Numbered from the stretch's first letter, positions 7,807 through 16,499 are shown. The stretch: 64,000 bases of DNA from JAJRXR01 sp041402005 (GCA_041402005.1 JAWKTB010000002.1:1-64000); one strand, 5' to 3'. The notes: generated from the letters alone by a model not told the origin. Numbers and translations: made by a program.

Positions 7807-9081
7807 ATGACGCCCCCGACGCGCGACCCCGACGCGACCGCCGCCGGCTCCCGCGTCCGCAGCGCGGCCAGCCGCGCCATCAATCCCATCGAGGCCGCCG
7901 ACCGCCAGCGACGCCTCCTCCTCCGCATCGTCCGCGTCGCCTTCGTCATCCTCTTCGCCGTCCTGACCGGCCTCTCGCTCATCGGCGCCGGCATCGCCGA
8001 GCCCGATGCGCCCCTGTACTGGCCCTACACCCTCGCGATCGCCGTCGGCGTCTTCGGCGTCATCGCCGCCGCCGACCTGCTCACCCCCACCAAGAAGATC
8101 TCCACCGTCGTCAGCGTCGTGCTGGGCCTGCTCGCCGCCATGCTCGCGACCGCCGCCATCGGCTTCGTCTTCGACCTGCTCGCCAGCACCTGGGACATGA
8201 CCGGGTACTGGCGACAGCTCCTCGCCATCGCCAAGATCCTCATCGGCACGGGTCTCGCCTACCTCGCCATCGCCACCGTCCTCCAGACCCAGGACGACTT
8301 CCGCCTGGTCATCCCTTACGTCGAGTTCGCCAAGCAGATGCGGGGAACGCGCCCGCTCTTGCTCGACTCCTCCGCGATCATCGACGCGCGCATCGTCGAG
8401 GTCGGCGCCACCGGCCTCATCCAGTCCCCCGTCATCATCCCCGGCTTCGTCGTCGGCGAACTCCAGCTCCTGGCCGACAGCGCCGACAAGCTCACCCGCG
8501 CCAAGGGGCGTCGCGGCCTCGAGGTCATCTCACGCCTCCAGCGCACCGCCACCCTCGACGTCTCCATCGACGAGACCCCGATCCCGGGCAAGGCCGTGGA
8601 CCAGATGCTCGTCGAGCTCGCCCGTCGCCTTTCGGGCATCGTCGCGACCAACGACGTCGCCCTGGCGCGGATCGCCGAGATCCAGGGCGTGCCCGTGCTG
8701 AACATCAACGACCTGGCCAACGCGCTCAAGCCGAGCGTGATCCCGGGCGAGGCGCTTCGCCTCAAGATCCTCAAGCCGGGCGAGCAGCCGGGCCAGGGCG
8801 TGGGCTACCTCGACGACGGCACGATGGTCGTCGCCGAGGACGGGCAGTCGCACATCGGCTCGGTCGTCGAGCTGCAGGTGACCAGCACGTTGCAGACCTC
8901 GGCCGGGCGCCTCATCTTCGGGCGAATCGACCTGGCCGGGCATGCGCCGCCCACTCCAGCGCACGCCGAGTCCGTCGGCGTCCACGAGGAGGCGGTCGAG
9001 GACACGCCGCACGCGCCCCCCCCGCGCGTGCCGCGCCCTTCGCCTCCCCGCGGCGCCTCCTCGCGCAATCCTCGTCGATAG
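7807..9081 (+). CDS. PIN/TRAM domain membrane protein (YacL-like)
   Basis: The 424-residue protein has four hydrophobic helices (about 40-63, 72-92, 100-125 and 138-160), then a PIN nuclease domain and a C-terminal TRAM domain. The acidic PIN residues are D187 (LLLDSSAIID), E218 (VVGELQ), D265 and D283 (ATNDVAL). The TRAM part spans about 325-385, with GVGYLDDGTMVVAEDG and the GRIF ending. A Pro/Arg-rich, low-complexity tail of about 45 residues follows. YacL-type proteins are presumed membrane-tethered ribonucleases. The ATG at 7807 is chosen over the TTG nine bases upstream because a TACACT hexamer ends just before it. Confidence 0.88.
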   Translation: MTPPTRDPDATAAGSRVRSAASRAINPIEAADRQRRLLLRIVRVAFVILFAVLTGLSLIGAGIAEPDAPLYWPYTLAIAVGVFGVIAAADLLTPTKKISTVVSVVLGLLAAMLATAAIGFVFDLLASTWDMTGYWRQLLAIAKILIGTGLAYLAIATVLQTQDDFRLVIPYVEFAKQMRGTRPLLLDSSAIIDARIVEVGATGLIQSPVIIPGFVVGELQLLADSADKLTRAKGRRGLEVISRLQRTATLDVSIDETPIPGKAVDQMLVELARRLSGIVATNDVALARIAEIQGVPVLNINDLANALKPSVIPGEALRLKILKPGEQPGQGVGYLDDGTMVVAEDGQSHIGSVVELQVTSTLQTSAGRLIFGRIDLAGHAPPTPAHAESVGVHEEAVEDTPHAPPPRVPRPSPPRGASSRNPRR

Positions 9082-9125
9082 CGATACGCCGCCCCGCCGA
9101 CCGCGCGATGCCCGCGACACGCCTC

Positions 9126-9147
9126 GCCCCGCTGTTTTGAGGGGCGC
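9126..9147. terminator. short hairpin after the PIN/TRAM gene
   Basis: CGCCCC and GGGGCG form a 6-bp stem around a 10-nt loop containing TTTT. It lies 45 nt after the stop. No U-tract follows, so support is weak. The rest of 9082-9299 holds a possible -10 (GATATT near 9259) for the next gene. Confidence 0.25.
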
Positions 9148-9299
9148 GACGCGCCTCCTTTGGCATGCCCCGGCAAGCGTCAGCCTCCGGGCAAGGCCCG
9201 ATCCACGTCAAACACGCCCATTTCTGAGGGCGGCTGTTGGCCGTGAGGCGTCGTCTGATATTCTCGAATCACTGGGTCTCACTCTCGAAGGGGTACACC

Positions 9300-10253
9300 A
9301 TGAACGCCGCCCGTCTCGCGAGCCTGTGCGCCGTCACATCCGCCGTGATGACTTCTCCGGTCCTTGCCGCCGCCGAGCCGGGCGCGGGAACGCACGCCTG
9401 CGCCGTCACGATCGACGCGGGGTTCGCCCGCCCGCATCTGATCGCTCCCGCGCCCCGCGGCGTCGCGTGCGACAGCTGCGCGATCCACGTCCACGTCGTC
9501 ACCGACAACGCCTGGCTCACGGAACTCGGCCCCGACACCAACACGGTCGTCGCCGAGGTCGTCGCCGCCGCGGAGGCGATCGTCGCCAAGCCTCAGTCCG
9601 AGGGCGGGCTCGGCCTCGACCTGCCGATCACCGGTGGCACGGAGTTCCAGGGTCCCCAGCCCTGGACGCCCTCGAACGACCCGATCACGCTGCTGGGCAA
9701 CTTCCGCGGCTGGACTTCCTCAGTCCTGCCCGTGCCCGACGAGGACCGCGACATCGTCATCCTCTTCTCGGGCGCGAATCTGGACGGCGGCGCCACCGGC
9801 ATCTCCTTCATCGACTCGGTCTGCTCGCCCAACGCCGTCGCGATCGTCACCTACTTCACCCCAGACACCGACGTGCTGGGCACGGTCCTGGCCCACATGC
9901 TCGGGCACATGCTCGGCGCCGGGCACGATGGGATCGACAACGACTGCCCCTCCACCGGCTACGTGATGTCCCCCATGATCGACCCCTTCAGCCCCGCGAC
10001 CTCGTTCAGCCCGTGCTCCATCGACGAGGTCAACGCCTATCTCGCCTCCTCGGGCGGCTGCCTCGCCCCCGATCCGTGCAGCTCGGCCGACATGGCCCTG
10101 CCCTACGCCCAACTGGACTTCTCCGACGTCGTCCAGTTCCTGACCGACTTCAGCGAGATGAACTTCACCGCCGACCTGGCCGCCCCATTCGGACAGTTCG
10201 ATTTCTCCGACGTGACCACCTTCCTGGCCGCCTTCGGCGCCGGCTGCCCATAG
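9300..10253 (+). CDS. secreted M12 (reprolysin-like) pseudopeptidase with GC-type dockerin
   Basis: The 317-residue product has a signal peptide (about 1-25) and a domain resembling ADAM/reprolysin metalloproteases. The zinc signature is HMLGHMLGAGHD at residues 199-210: the three histidines and Asp are kept, but the catalytic Glu of HExxH is Met200. The downstream Met-turn (GYVMSP) is intact. Zinc may still bind, but hydrolysis is unlikely. The C-terminus (about 262-317) is a GC-type dockerin with two FSDV repeats (LDFSDV, FDFSDV) ending FGAGCP, probably a calcium-binding sorting or docking module. A paralogue follows 20 nt downstream, so the pair is probably co-transcribed. Confidence 0.75.
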   Translation: MNAARLASLCAVTSAVMTSPVLAAAEPGAGTHACAVTIDAGFARPHLIAPAPRGVACDSCAIHVHVVTDNAWLTELGPDTNTVVAEVVAAAEAIVAKPQSEGGLGLDLPITGGTEFQGPQPWTPSNDPITLLGNFRGWTSSVLPVPDEDRDIVILFSGANLDGGATGISFIDSVCSPNAVAIVTYFTPDTDVLGTVLAHMLGHMLGAGHDGIDNDCPSTGYVMSPMIDPFSPATSFSPCSIDEVNAYLASSGGCLAPDPCSSADMALPYAQLDFSDVVQFLTDFSEMNFTADLAAPFGQFDFSDVTTFLAAFGAGCP

Positions 10254-10273
10254 CCACGCGCAAGGACCGACCG

Positions 10274-11158
10274 ATGCCCCCCAAAGACCGGTTCGCCATT
10301 GTCGTTTCCCTCGCGCTGTCGTCCGCGCTCGCGCCGTCCGTGCTCGCGTCGGCGCCCCGTGACGCCGCGTGCCCGACCTGCGTCGTGGAGCTTCACGTCG
10401 TGCTCGACACCGCCTGGCAGCTCCAGTTCGCCGATGACGCCGACCAGGTGGCGATGGACGTCGTCGCCGCCGCCAACGAGATCTACGCCAAGCCGCAGGA
10501 CATGGGCGGGCTGGACCTGGACGTCACGATCACGGGCCTCACCGACGTTGCCTCCCCCCAGCCCTGGACCCACTCCAACAACCCCTCGACCCTGCTCAGC
10601 AACTTCCGCGCCTGGTCCTCGCTCAGCCTCCCCCTTCCCGGTGAGCACCGCGACGTCGTCATGCTCTTCACCGGCGCCAACCTCGAAGGCTCGACCATCG
10701 GCATCATCTACCCCCAGACGCTCTGCTCGCACAACGCCATCGGGGTCCTCAGCTCCTTCTCCCCCGACACCGACGACCTCGGCGCCGCCCTCGCCTACCT
10801 CCTGGGGCGCATCCTCGGCGCCCAGATCGACGGCGTCGGGAACAACTGCGCCGCCAGCGGCTACGTCATGTCCGGCATCATCCAGGTCGGAAACCCCGCC
10901 ACCCAGTTCAGCCTCTGCTCCATCGACGAGATCAACGCCGCCATCACCGCCAGTGGCGACTGCCTCGCCGCCGCCGCCCCCTGCAACGACGCCGACCTCG
11001 CCGAGCCCTTCGCCACCCTCGACTTCTCCGATGTGCTGGCCTTCGTGACCGCCTTCGGCGCGATGGATGCCGACGCCGACCTCGCCACCCCGTTCGGCGT
11101 CTTCGATTTCTCCGACGTGTTCGCCTTCCTCGTCGCCTTCGGCGCCGGCTGTCCCTAG
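10274..11158 (+). CDS. secreted M12-like pseudopeptidase without zinc ligands, GC-type dockerin
   Basis: This 294-residue paralogue of the preceding gene has a signal peptide (about 1-26) and aligns with it along its length. At the active site HExxHxxGxxH has become YLLGRILGAQI (175-185): all three zinc ligands and the Glu are lost. The glycine, the following Asp and the Met-turn (GYVMSG) are kept, so the fold is probably preserved without metal. The dockerin again has two DFSDV repeats and ends FGAGCP. Decay is a step further than in the neighbour. Possible roles are binding, inhibition or partnering the first protein, all inference. Confidence 0.72.
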   Translation: MPPKDRFAIVVSLALSSALAPSVLASAPRDAACPTCVVELHVVLDTAWQLQFADDADQVAMDVVAAANEIYAKPQDMGGLDLDVTITGLTDVASPQPWTHSNNPSTLLSNFRAWSSLSLPLPGEHRDVVMLFTGANLEGSTIGIIYPQTLCSHNAIGVLSSFSPDTDDLGAALAYLLGRILGAQIDGVGNNCAASGYVMSGIIQVGNPATQFSLCSIDEINAAITASGDCLAAAAPCNDADLAEPFATLDFSDVLAFVTAFGAMDADADLATPFGVFDFSDVFAFLVAFGAGCP

Positions 11159-11281
11159 CGGTCGTCCGCCGATGGGCATCGAACACGAAGCTCACAAAGA
11201 TTCTGAGATGTTGAGATCAGGCTCGCGTGCTTTTTCGAGCCCTTCGCGACCTTCGAGTTCAATCCCTGAGCGCATGACAAA

Positions 11282-11301
11282 CCCCTCGCTCGCACGAGGG
11301 G
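11282..11301. terminator. hairpin between convergent genes
   Basis: CCCCTCG and CGAGGGG form a perfect 7-bp stem with a 6-nt loop, followed on the + strand by CCTGTTGTT. It lies between the pseudopeptidase pair and the convergent lexA, so it could serve both strands. The remainder of 11159-11340 shows nothing else. Confidence 0.5.
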
Positions 11302-11340
11302 CCTGTTGTTCCATCTCGACCGCGACCAAGCCGCGGTCGT

Positions 11341-11958
11341 TCAGTGGTACTTGCGCACCACGCCCTTGACGATCCCTTGCACCTGGCAGAACTTCACGCG
11401 GATCGGCTCGTAGTCCGGGTTGGCCGGCTGCAGGCGGATGTGGTCCGACTCCTTGTAGAACGTCTTGAGCGTGGTCTGCCCGTCCTCCAAGAGCGCGACG
11501 ACGCGGTCGCCGTTGTGCGCCACCTGCGCCCGCTCGAGGAGGATGATGTCCCCGTTGAGGATGCCCTCGTCGCGCATCGAGTCGCCGTCGACCTTGAGCG
11601 CGAACATGGAGTCGCCCTTATCGCTCGCGGTTCCGAGGAAGTCCCCGATGTCGATCTCGTCGATGTCCTCGACCTTCTCGATCGGGTTGCCCGCCGCGAT
11701 CTTGCCGACCAGGGGGTACCGCAGCGGCCTCGACTCATCGGGGACCGCGATCCCCTCAGCGATCGACAAAGAGCGTGCCTTGTTGGGCTCTCGGACGAGC
11801 GCGCCCTTCTTGATGAGCGCCTCGACGTGCTCGAACACGGTGACCTTGCTCACGCCGATCTCGTCGGCGAGCTCCTGCATCGTCGGGGAATAGCCACGTC
11901 GAATGCGCGAATCCCGGATGAGCTGCAGGATGCGAAGCTGCTTGGGTGTGAGATTCAT
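11341..11958 (-). CDS. lexA: LexA repressor
   Basis: The SOS-response repressor, 205 residues. The N-terminal winged helix-turn-helix spans about 1-65, with TMQELADEIGVSKVTVFEHV as the recognition region. The latent peptidase has the self-cleavage site A89-G90 (KIAAGNP), the nucleophile S127 (GDSMRD) and the general base K165 (TTLKTF). All are in place, so RecA-stimulated self-cleavage is expected. The ATG at 11958 overlaps a TGA in another frame as ATGA, hinting at coupling to an upstream gene. dprA lies further upstream on the same strand. Confidence 0.95.
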   Translation of the reverse strand: MNLTPKQLRILQLIRDSRIRRGYSPTMQELADEIGVSKVTVFEHVEALIKKGALVREPNKARSLSIAEGIAVPDESRPLRYPLVGKIAAGNPIEKVEDIDEIDIGDFLGTASDKGDSMFALKVDGDSMRDEGILNGDIILLERAQVAHNGDRVVALLEDGQTTLKTFYKESDHIRLQPANPDYEPIRVKFCQVQGIVKGVVRKYH

Positions 11959-12262
11959 TGCGTCCGTCCTTTCCGATCCCCCCCGCGTTCTGCTCCGCCC
12001 CGACGGGCTCCCCGAGGCGCCCCGCCAGGCGACCCAGCCGCCTCCGCGCCGCCCCGATCCGCTCCAGCTGCGCCGCCAGGGCCACCACCGCCCCGCCCAG
12101 CGCCCCGCACCGCTCGGCCAGCCCCAGCACCGGCCCGACCCGCACGGGCGCCCGATCTTCCTCCGGACGCAGCCGCAACAACGACCGACCACGAATCTGC
12201 CCGTCGTACCCGAACACGTACGACCCGCCCGGCCCGAGCTTGATGAGCGCCGTCCGTTCCAT
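11955..12262 (-). CDS. hypothetical protein upstream of lexA, apparently frameshifted at a G7 run
   Basis: A coding-like frame with high GC3 starts at ATG 12262 (MERTALIKLGPGGSYVFGYD). It continues for about 95 codons with an Ala/Leu/Arg-rich helical part. At a run of seven G in the coding strand (about 11977-11983) the frame would otherwise run on inside lexA. One extra G would move it into the frame ending at TGA 11957-11955, which overlaps the lexA ATG as ATGA. That neat ending suggests a product of roughly 100 residues and a sequence indel or slippage at the G run. No family is recognised. Confidence 0.4.
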
Positions 12263-12654
12263 CCGGCGACCTTCCGCCGCCCGCGCCGTCCATGGACGCT
12301 CCTCTCGACGACCCTGCCAAGCTCGGCAACCAATCAAAGTCCTATCACGGGCGGACGCCCGAGTCAAGGAGTTTGTTGGGGTCATCTTCGGGGGCGCCGC
12401 CGCGGGTGGCCTTCTGCGGGCGTGCCGAACCGCCTCCCCCGCCCTCCGAACGGGGTTTGCGGGCCAGACAGGCCCTCGTTGCATGTGTTGCCCTGCCGGT
12501 CCCCGGCTCCTCTGTGATCGTCCCCGACGCCCGACTCCCCACAACTTTTTGAGGGCAATGTTCGGGTAACTCCCAGCGGGCCAAATTCCCTCGCGAAGCC
12601 CGGATCCCCGCCTCGGAGCACGGGTTTTCTCGGACCTCGGCGGGCCAATCCTGG
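12263..12654. other. intergenic region upstream of the lexA transcript
   Basis: No convincing gene is seen in these 392 bases. A near-palindrome TGCCAAGCTCGGCA (12315-12328, 12 of 14 symmetric positions) lies 53 nt upstream of the 12262 start and could be an operator, possibly the unknown SOS box of this lineage. A TTGATT hexamer lies just upstream of it in the minus orientation. Confidence 0.25.
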
Positions 12655-13857
12655 TCAGGCTCGGCTGACCCGCGACCCCCGACGCCGAACGCGTCCGGCA
12701 AGCTCCAGGCGGGTCAGCTCCGCCCGGACCGCACCCGCCTCGAGCCCGCTCGCCCGGGTCAGCTCGTCGGTCGTCATCTCGCCATCAAGGGCCGCGAGCA
12801 GGCGGCGCTGTTCCTCGCTCGCGGCGGGAATCTCCTCGGCGGGCGCGCGCGGGGCGCCCTGGTCGTCGCCCCGTTCCAGCATCGAGGACGTCGTCGCGCC
12901 CAGGGGCTCGACGTACCTCGCCGCGTGCGTGCCCTCGAAGTGATGTCGTGCCGCGGCTTCGAGCGGCCCGATGACATCGCCAGGCTCGGTCGCGACCGCC
13001 GCCTCCCCGCTCTTGAGCAGCGCCAGCGACCCGCGGCTCGCCTCCGAGTCCGCGCGTCCGGGCAGCGCGAACACCTCGCGCCCCTGGTCCTCGAGCGCCT
13101 GACGAGCCGTGATGAGCGCTCCCGAACGCGCCCCCGCCTCGATCACCAGAACGCCCAGCGACAGCCCGGACAGGATCCGGTTGCGAGCGGGGAAGTTCTC
13201 GGCGCTGGGCGGCGTCATCGCGGGCAACTCCGACACGATCGCGCCCCGGTCTTCCGCGACGATCCGCTCGAACAGCTCCTCGTTCTCGGGTGGATACGCC
13301 CGACCCAGCCCGCACCCGAGGACCACGATCGTGCGCCCGCCGGCGCGCAGCGCCCCCCGGTGGGCCGCGGTGTCGATCCCACGCGCCCCGCCCGAGACGA
13401 CGGTCAGTCCCGAGGTGGCGAACGCCCCCGCGAAACGCTCGGCCTGCTCGATCCCGTACGCCGTGCATCGGCGCGAGCCGACCAGTGCGACCGGGTACCG
13501 GTCGAGCCCCTCGGGCTCGAGCGAGCCGCGGATCATGAGCAGTGGGGGCGCCGAGGGGATCGGCGTGAGCAGCGCCGGATACCCCGCCTCACCCCTGACG
13601 AGCACGCGGGCGCCGAGCGTGTCGAGGCGCGCCAGCTCCTCGTCCACCAGCGCCTCCGACTCCTTCATCCCGCGCACGATTTTGGCGGACATCCCGGCGC
13701 CGATCCCTTTGATCCCCTCCAGCGCGCTCGCCGACGCGCCCAGAACACGCTCGGCGTTCCCGAACGCCTGGAGCAGGCGCTCGATCAGGATCGGCCCGAG
13801 CCCGGGCGTGAGCGTCAGGCGCAACAACGCGCGCACGTTGGTGTCATTTCCCCCCAA
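12655..13857 (-). CDS. dprA: DNA-processing protein DprA
   Basis: DprA binds single-stranded DNA and loads RecA during natural transformation. The 400-residue protein has an N-terminal helix-hairpin-helix/SAM-like region (about 1-75), the central Rossmann-like core (VALVGSRRCTAYG, VVSGGARGIDTAAH, FPARNRILSGLS, VIEAGARSGALITA, VFALPGR) and a C-terminal winged-helix domain (about 335-400). I place the start at TTG 13857 because GGGGGGAG lies 5 nt upstream; a GTG at 13836 is the alternative. It follows the lipoprotein gene by 25 nt and is probably co-transcribed with it. Confidence 0.92.
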   Translation of the reverse strand: MGGNDTNVRALLRLTLTPGLGPILIERLLQAFGNAERVLGASASALEGIKGIGAGMSAKIVRGMKESEALVDEELARLDTLGARVLVRGEAGYPALLTPIPSAPPLLMIRGSLEPEGLDRYPVALVGSRRCTAYGIEQAERFAGAFATSGLTVVSGGARGIDTAAHRGALRAGGRTIVVLGCGLGRAYPPENEELFERIVAEDRGAIVSELPAMTPPSAENFPARNRILSGLSLGVLVIEAGARSGALITARQALEDQGREVFALPGRADSEASRGSLALLKSGEAAVATEPGDVIGPLEAAARHHFEGTHAARYVEPLGATTSSMLERGDDQGAPRAPAEEIPAASEEQRRLLAALDGEMTTDELTRASGLEAGAVRAELTRLELAGRVRRRGSRVSRA

Positions 13858-13882
13858 GGCATCTCCCCCCCAAATCCGAACC

Positions 13883-14278
13883 TCACTCCCCGGGCGCGAG
13901 CGTCACGCGGTCGTACGGCGTGTCCGGGTGCTTCGCGTCGTGGTCGATCACGCGCGCGAAGACCTCGATCTTCATCCCCGCGTCCACGTCCGTGATCACG
14001 TGCTGCTCGACGACCATCTGCGGGTAGAAGAAGGCCGGGTCGGGGCGTCGGGCGCTGAGCAGCACCCGGCGCGTCCCTCTGGGCGCCTTCTCCGAGTGGT
14101 CGAACTCCAGGCGCCACCCCGGGCTGGGCGCCTCCATCACCACCAGCGCCTTGCCCTCGGCCTCGTCGAGCCACATCCGGGGCCAGCTCATCGACACGTC
14201 CGTCCGGATCGTCTTGCCGGCGCACCCCGAGGCGATCCCGAGGGCGAGCAAGGCGAGCAATCCCAGTCCACCCCACAT
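13883..14278 (-). CDS. small lipoprotein
   Basis: The 131-residue product begins with a short hydrophobic signal (MWGGLGLLALLALGIASGC) and has a lipobox, ASGC, with the acylated cysteine at residue 19. The mature part (about 112 residues) is mostly predicted beta strand and has no cysteines after the lipobox. It is probably anchored in a membrane on the periplasmic side. No domain is recognised. It lies directly upstream of dprA on the same strand and diverges from the SpoIID gene, itself a lipoprotein. Confidence 0.6.
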   Translation of the reverse strand: MWGGLGLLALLALGIASGCAGKTIRTDVSMSWPRMWLDEAEGKALVVMEAPSPGWRLEFDHSEKAPRGTRRVLLSARRPDPAFFYPQMVVEQHVITDVDAGMKIEVFARVIDHDAKHPDTPYDRVTLAPGE

Positions 14279-14379
14279 CTTGTCCACAACTCGCGCCCCA
14301 TGCGTGCTCGCAGGCGACCAGCGGCCCACGTATCGCAGCGAAGACCTCGCCGCGGGTATCCTACCGCCATCGGCGGGCC

Positions 14380-15759
14380 ATGTTCCCTCTCCGTTCGGCC
14401 CGCCGGGGAGCATGGAGGCCCCCCTTGCGATCGATCCCCAGTGTTTTCGCCCGCGCCAGGGCGTTGCCCCGCTCAACCGTCGCGATGGGGGCGCTCGCCG
14501 CGGCGCTGCTCGCGGCCGCTGCCCTCGTCTCCTGCCAGACCGCCGCGAGACGAGGCCCGGACGCCTTCGAGCCGACCGTCGCCTTCGGCGCCGAGCCTGA
14601 TATCCGCGTCCGCGTCCTCTCGGGCGTCGACGGCGTCGAGATCGGGGGCCCACCACGCATCCTCGCCCGCTCGATGCTCGGCGGCGAACGCCACGAGCTG
14701 ACCACCCCCGTGCGCCTGCACGCGGTCGCCGGCGCCCTGCGCCTCCAGAGCGCGAGCGGCGACGCCGCCAACTTCCTCGAGCCCGCGACGATCCGCATCG
14801 ACGCCCTCGGCGGCGGGCTGATGACGCTCGACGCCTCGCCCTACCCGGGCTCGTTCGAGGCGCGGGCGCGCTCGGACGTTGCGCCCGACGCCATAGATCT
14901 CCTGGCGATCATGCCGATGGAGACGTACCTGCCGGGCGTGCTCGTCAAGGAGCTGTACCCCTCGTGGCCCCTGGAGTGCTACGAGGCGCAGGCGGTGTGC
15001 GCGCGGTCGTACGCGATGCACGAGCGCGCCCGCGCTCGCTCACTCGGACGCTGGTTCGACGTCGAGGGGACGGTCGTGGACCAGGCGTTCAGCGGCGCGA
15101 CCGAGCACGCGACCGCCAACGCCGCCGCCGAGGCGACGCGTGGGCAGGTGATCACCTACGACGGCGGGCGCCTGCTCCGCGCGTACTACGCGAGCACGTG
15201 CGCCGGGCGTCCGGGATCCGCGGCGGACACGTGGCCGACGGGGCCCGGGTACGCGTTCAACCTCGCCGAGCCCTTGCAGGCGCATCCGCGAGATCACTAC
15301 TGCCAGAAGTCGCCCCTGTACCGCTGGGAGCGCGTGCGTGGGCGCGAGCGGCTGAGCCTGCGGATCCGGCGCTGGGGGCAGGAGAACGGGCATCCCGTCA
15401 AGACGATCGGGCAGTTGGCGGGCGTCGAGGTCGAGCGGCGCAACGCGGCGGGTCGCCCGGCGCGATTCATGCTGCGCGACGACGCGGCCCGCTCGTTCTC
15501 GATGTCCGCGGAGGAGCTTCGCCTGGCGTGCAATACGCCCGTCCCCGGCGTGCCGGACCTGACGCGCGACGAGTCGGTCCGCTCGAGCGACATCGAGGTG
15601 ACGGTCGAGGGGGACAAGGTGAAGATCGCCGGTCGTGGGTTCGGGCACGGGGTGGGCATGTGCCAGTTCGGCGCCGCGGCGCTTGCGGAGAAGGGCTGGA
15701 CGCACCGCGAGATCATCGCGCTCTACTACCCCAACACGAACATCCAGCGGGCGTACTAG
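14380..15759 (+). CDS. SpoIID/LytB domain lipoprotein
   Basis: The 459-residue protein has a long, basic N-terminus and then a signal helix ending in a lipobox (ALVSC, about residue 52). The SpoIID/LytB core is clear: MPMETYLPGVLVKELYPSWP, EAQAVCARSYAM, the central YYASTCAG and the C-terminal GFGHGVGMCQFGA. In Bacillus SpoIID cleaves denuded peptidoglycan strands as a lytic transglycosylase; LytB homologues modulate amidases. No sporulation genes are nearby, so general wall remodelling is more likely. With murE-murF-mraY downstream it supports a peptidoglycan wall. Two hairpins lie just after its stop. Confidence 0.88.
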   Translation: MFPLRSARRGAWRPPLRSIPSVFARARALPRSTVAMGALAAALLAAAALVSCQTAARRGPDAFEPTVAFGAEPDIRVRVLSGVDGVEIGGPPRILARSMLGGERHELTTPVRLHAVAGALRLQSASGDAANFLEPATIRIDALGGGLMTLDASPYPGSFEARARSDVAPDAIDLLAIMPMETYLPGVLVKELYPSWPLECYEAQAVCARSYAMHERARARSLGRWFDVEGTVVDQAFSGATEHATANAAAEATRGQVITYDGGRLLRAYYASTCAGRPGSAADTWPTGPGYAFNLAEPLQAHPRDHYCQKSPLYRWERVRGRERLSLRIRRWGQENGHPVKTIGQLAGVEVERRNAAGRPARFMLRDDAARSFSMSAEELRLACNTPVPGVPDLTRDESVRSSDIEVTVEGDKVKIAGRGFGHGVGMCQFGAAALAEKGWTHREIIALYYPNTNIQRAY

Positions 15760-15793
15760 GCTCCGTTTGACGGCTCTTCCAAGCGCCGGTGGC

Positions 15794-15845
15794 ACGGGCA
15801 TCTTGCCCGTCTTCCCGGGAACGGATTCGTACGGGCTGCAAGCCC
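15794..15845. terminator. two hairpins between convergent genes, repeat-like
   Basis: ACGGGCA-TCT-TGCCCGT (15794-15810) is a perfect 7-bp stem with a 3-nt loop. GGGCT-GCA-AGCCC (15833-15845) is a second, 5-bp one. They lie after the SpoIID stop and after the stop of the minus-strand frame ending at 15864, so they may terminate both. The GGCACGGGCATCTTGCCCGT wording looks like a dispersed palindromic repeat. Confidence 0.4.
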
Positions 15846-15863
15846 ATACCACCGATTCAAGAA

Positions 15864-16475
15864 TCAGAACACGGCGTCGAAGATTCTGCCCGTTGCCACC
15901 TCGCGCGTCGTGACGTATCGACGCAGACCCAGCGCCTGCTCGGGCGCCTCGCGCGGGACGGGCAGGATCTCTCCCAGTCTGGGCGTGTCGGGGTGGGGGC
16001 TGGAGCAGTCGGGGACGTGCGGCGCCGACGCTCGTCTGGCGGGCGCGTCGTCTCCAAGCGACGGTTTCACATTCCGCCACGTGTCCGCGACGATCCCCCG
16101 ACGCAGGCGAGCGGCGATGTTCTGCGCCTGGAGATACAGCCAGTACGGCACGGCCCCCGGCGGGGCCTCGAACGCGTCCGTCACGCGCCGCTCGAACCGG
16201 TCGCACGAGCGCCCGCACCGCTCGATCGGTCGACAGACCAGGGGTGCCCCGTGATGGCGTGGTGCGTGCGCGGCATGGACAGCCGGGATCAGAAGAGGGA
16301 GCTGGCTCGAGATGGCGCCTGGCGTCACCCGCAGAATGTGCCCGCGCCACGCCGATCGGCGACCCGATCGCCCGGGGGCGATAACGCCTTGTTTTCCAGG
16401 CTCTGCGTGCGGTCGGCGGTCGCGACCCGGTCTCTGCGGGACGCCGGTCTGTAGGGGCGCGTGGCGTGCGGGCAT
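15864..16475 (-). CDS. hypothetical protein, N-terminus uncertain
   Basis: The last 120 or so codons have strong GC3 bias and protein-like composition, including DRFERRVTDAFEAPPG, VPYWLYLQAQNIAARLRRG and the ending REVATGRIFDAVF. The nearest in-frame ATG is at 16475, but the first 70 residues from there look less coding-like, so the real start may lie nearer 16280, or a frameshift may separate the two parts. An ATG-initiated overlapping frame (MPRTHHAITGHPWSVD) lies close by. It diverges from queA. I recognise no domain. Confidence 0.4.
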   Translation of the reverse strand: MPARHAPLQTGVPQRPGRDRRPHAEPGKQGVIAPGRSGRRSAWRGHILRVTPGAISSQLPLLIPAVHAAHAPRHHGAPLVCRPIERCGRSCDRFERRVTDAFEAPPGAVPYWLYLQAQNIAARLRRGIVADTWRNVKPSLGDDAPARRASAPHVPDCSSPHPDTPRLGEILPVPREAPEQALGLRRYVTTREVATGRIFDAVF

Positions 16476-16499
16476 CACTGAGGCGCGGGCGGGCGGGCG

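Noticed and set aside
9300..11158. Cellulosome interpretation of the dockerin proteins
   Set aside because: No glycoside hydrolase or cohesin is present, and the GC-type module differs from classical dockerins, so a cellulosome cannot be claimed.
12345..12701. 118-codon minus-strand frame overlapping the end of dprA
   Set aside because: It has no homology-like features and mixed composition, and overlaps a certain gene.
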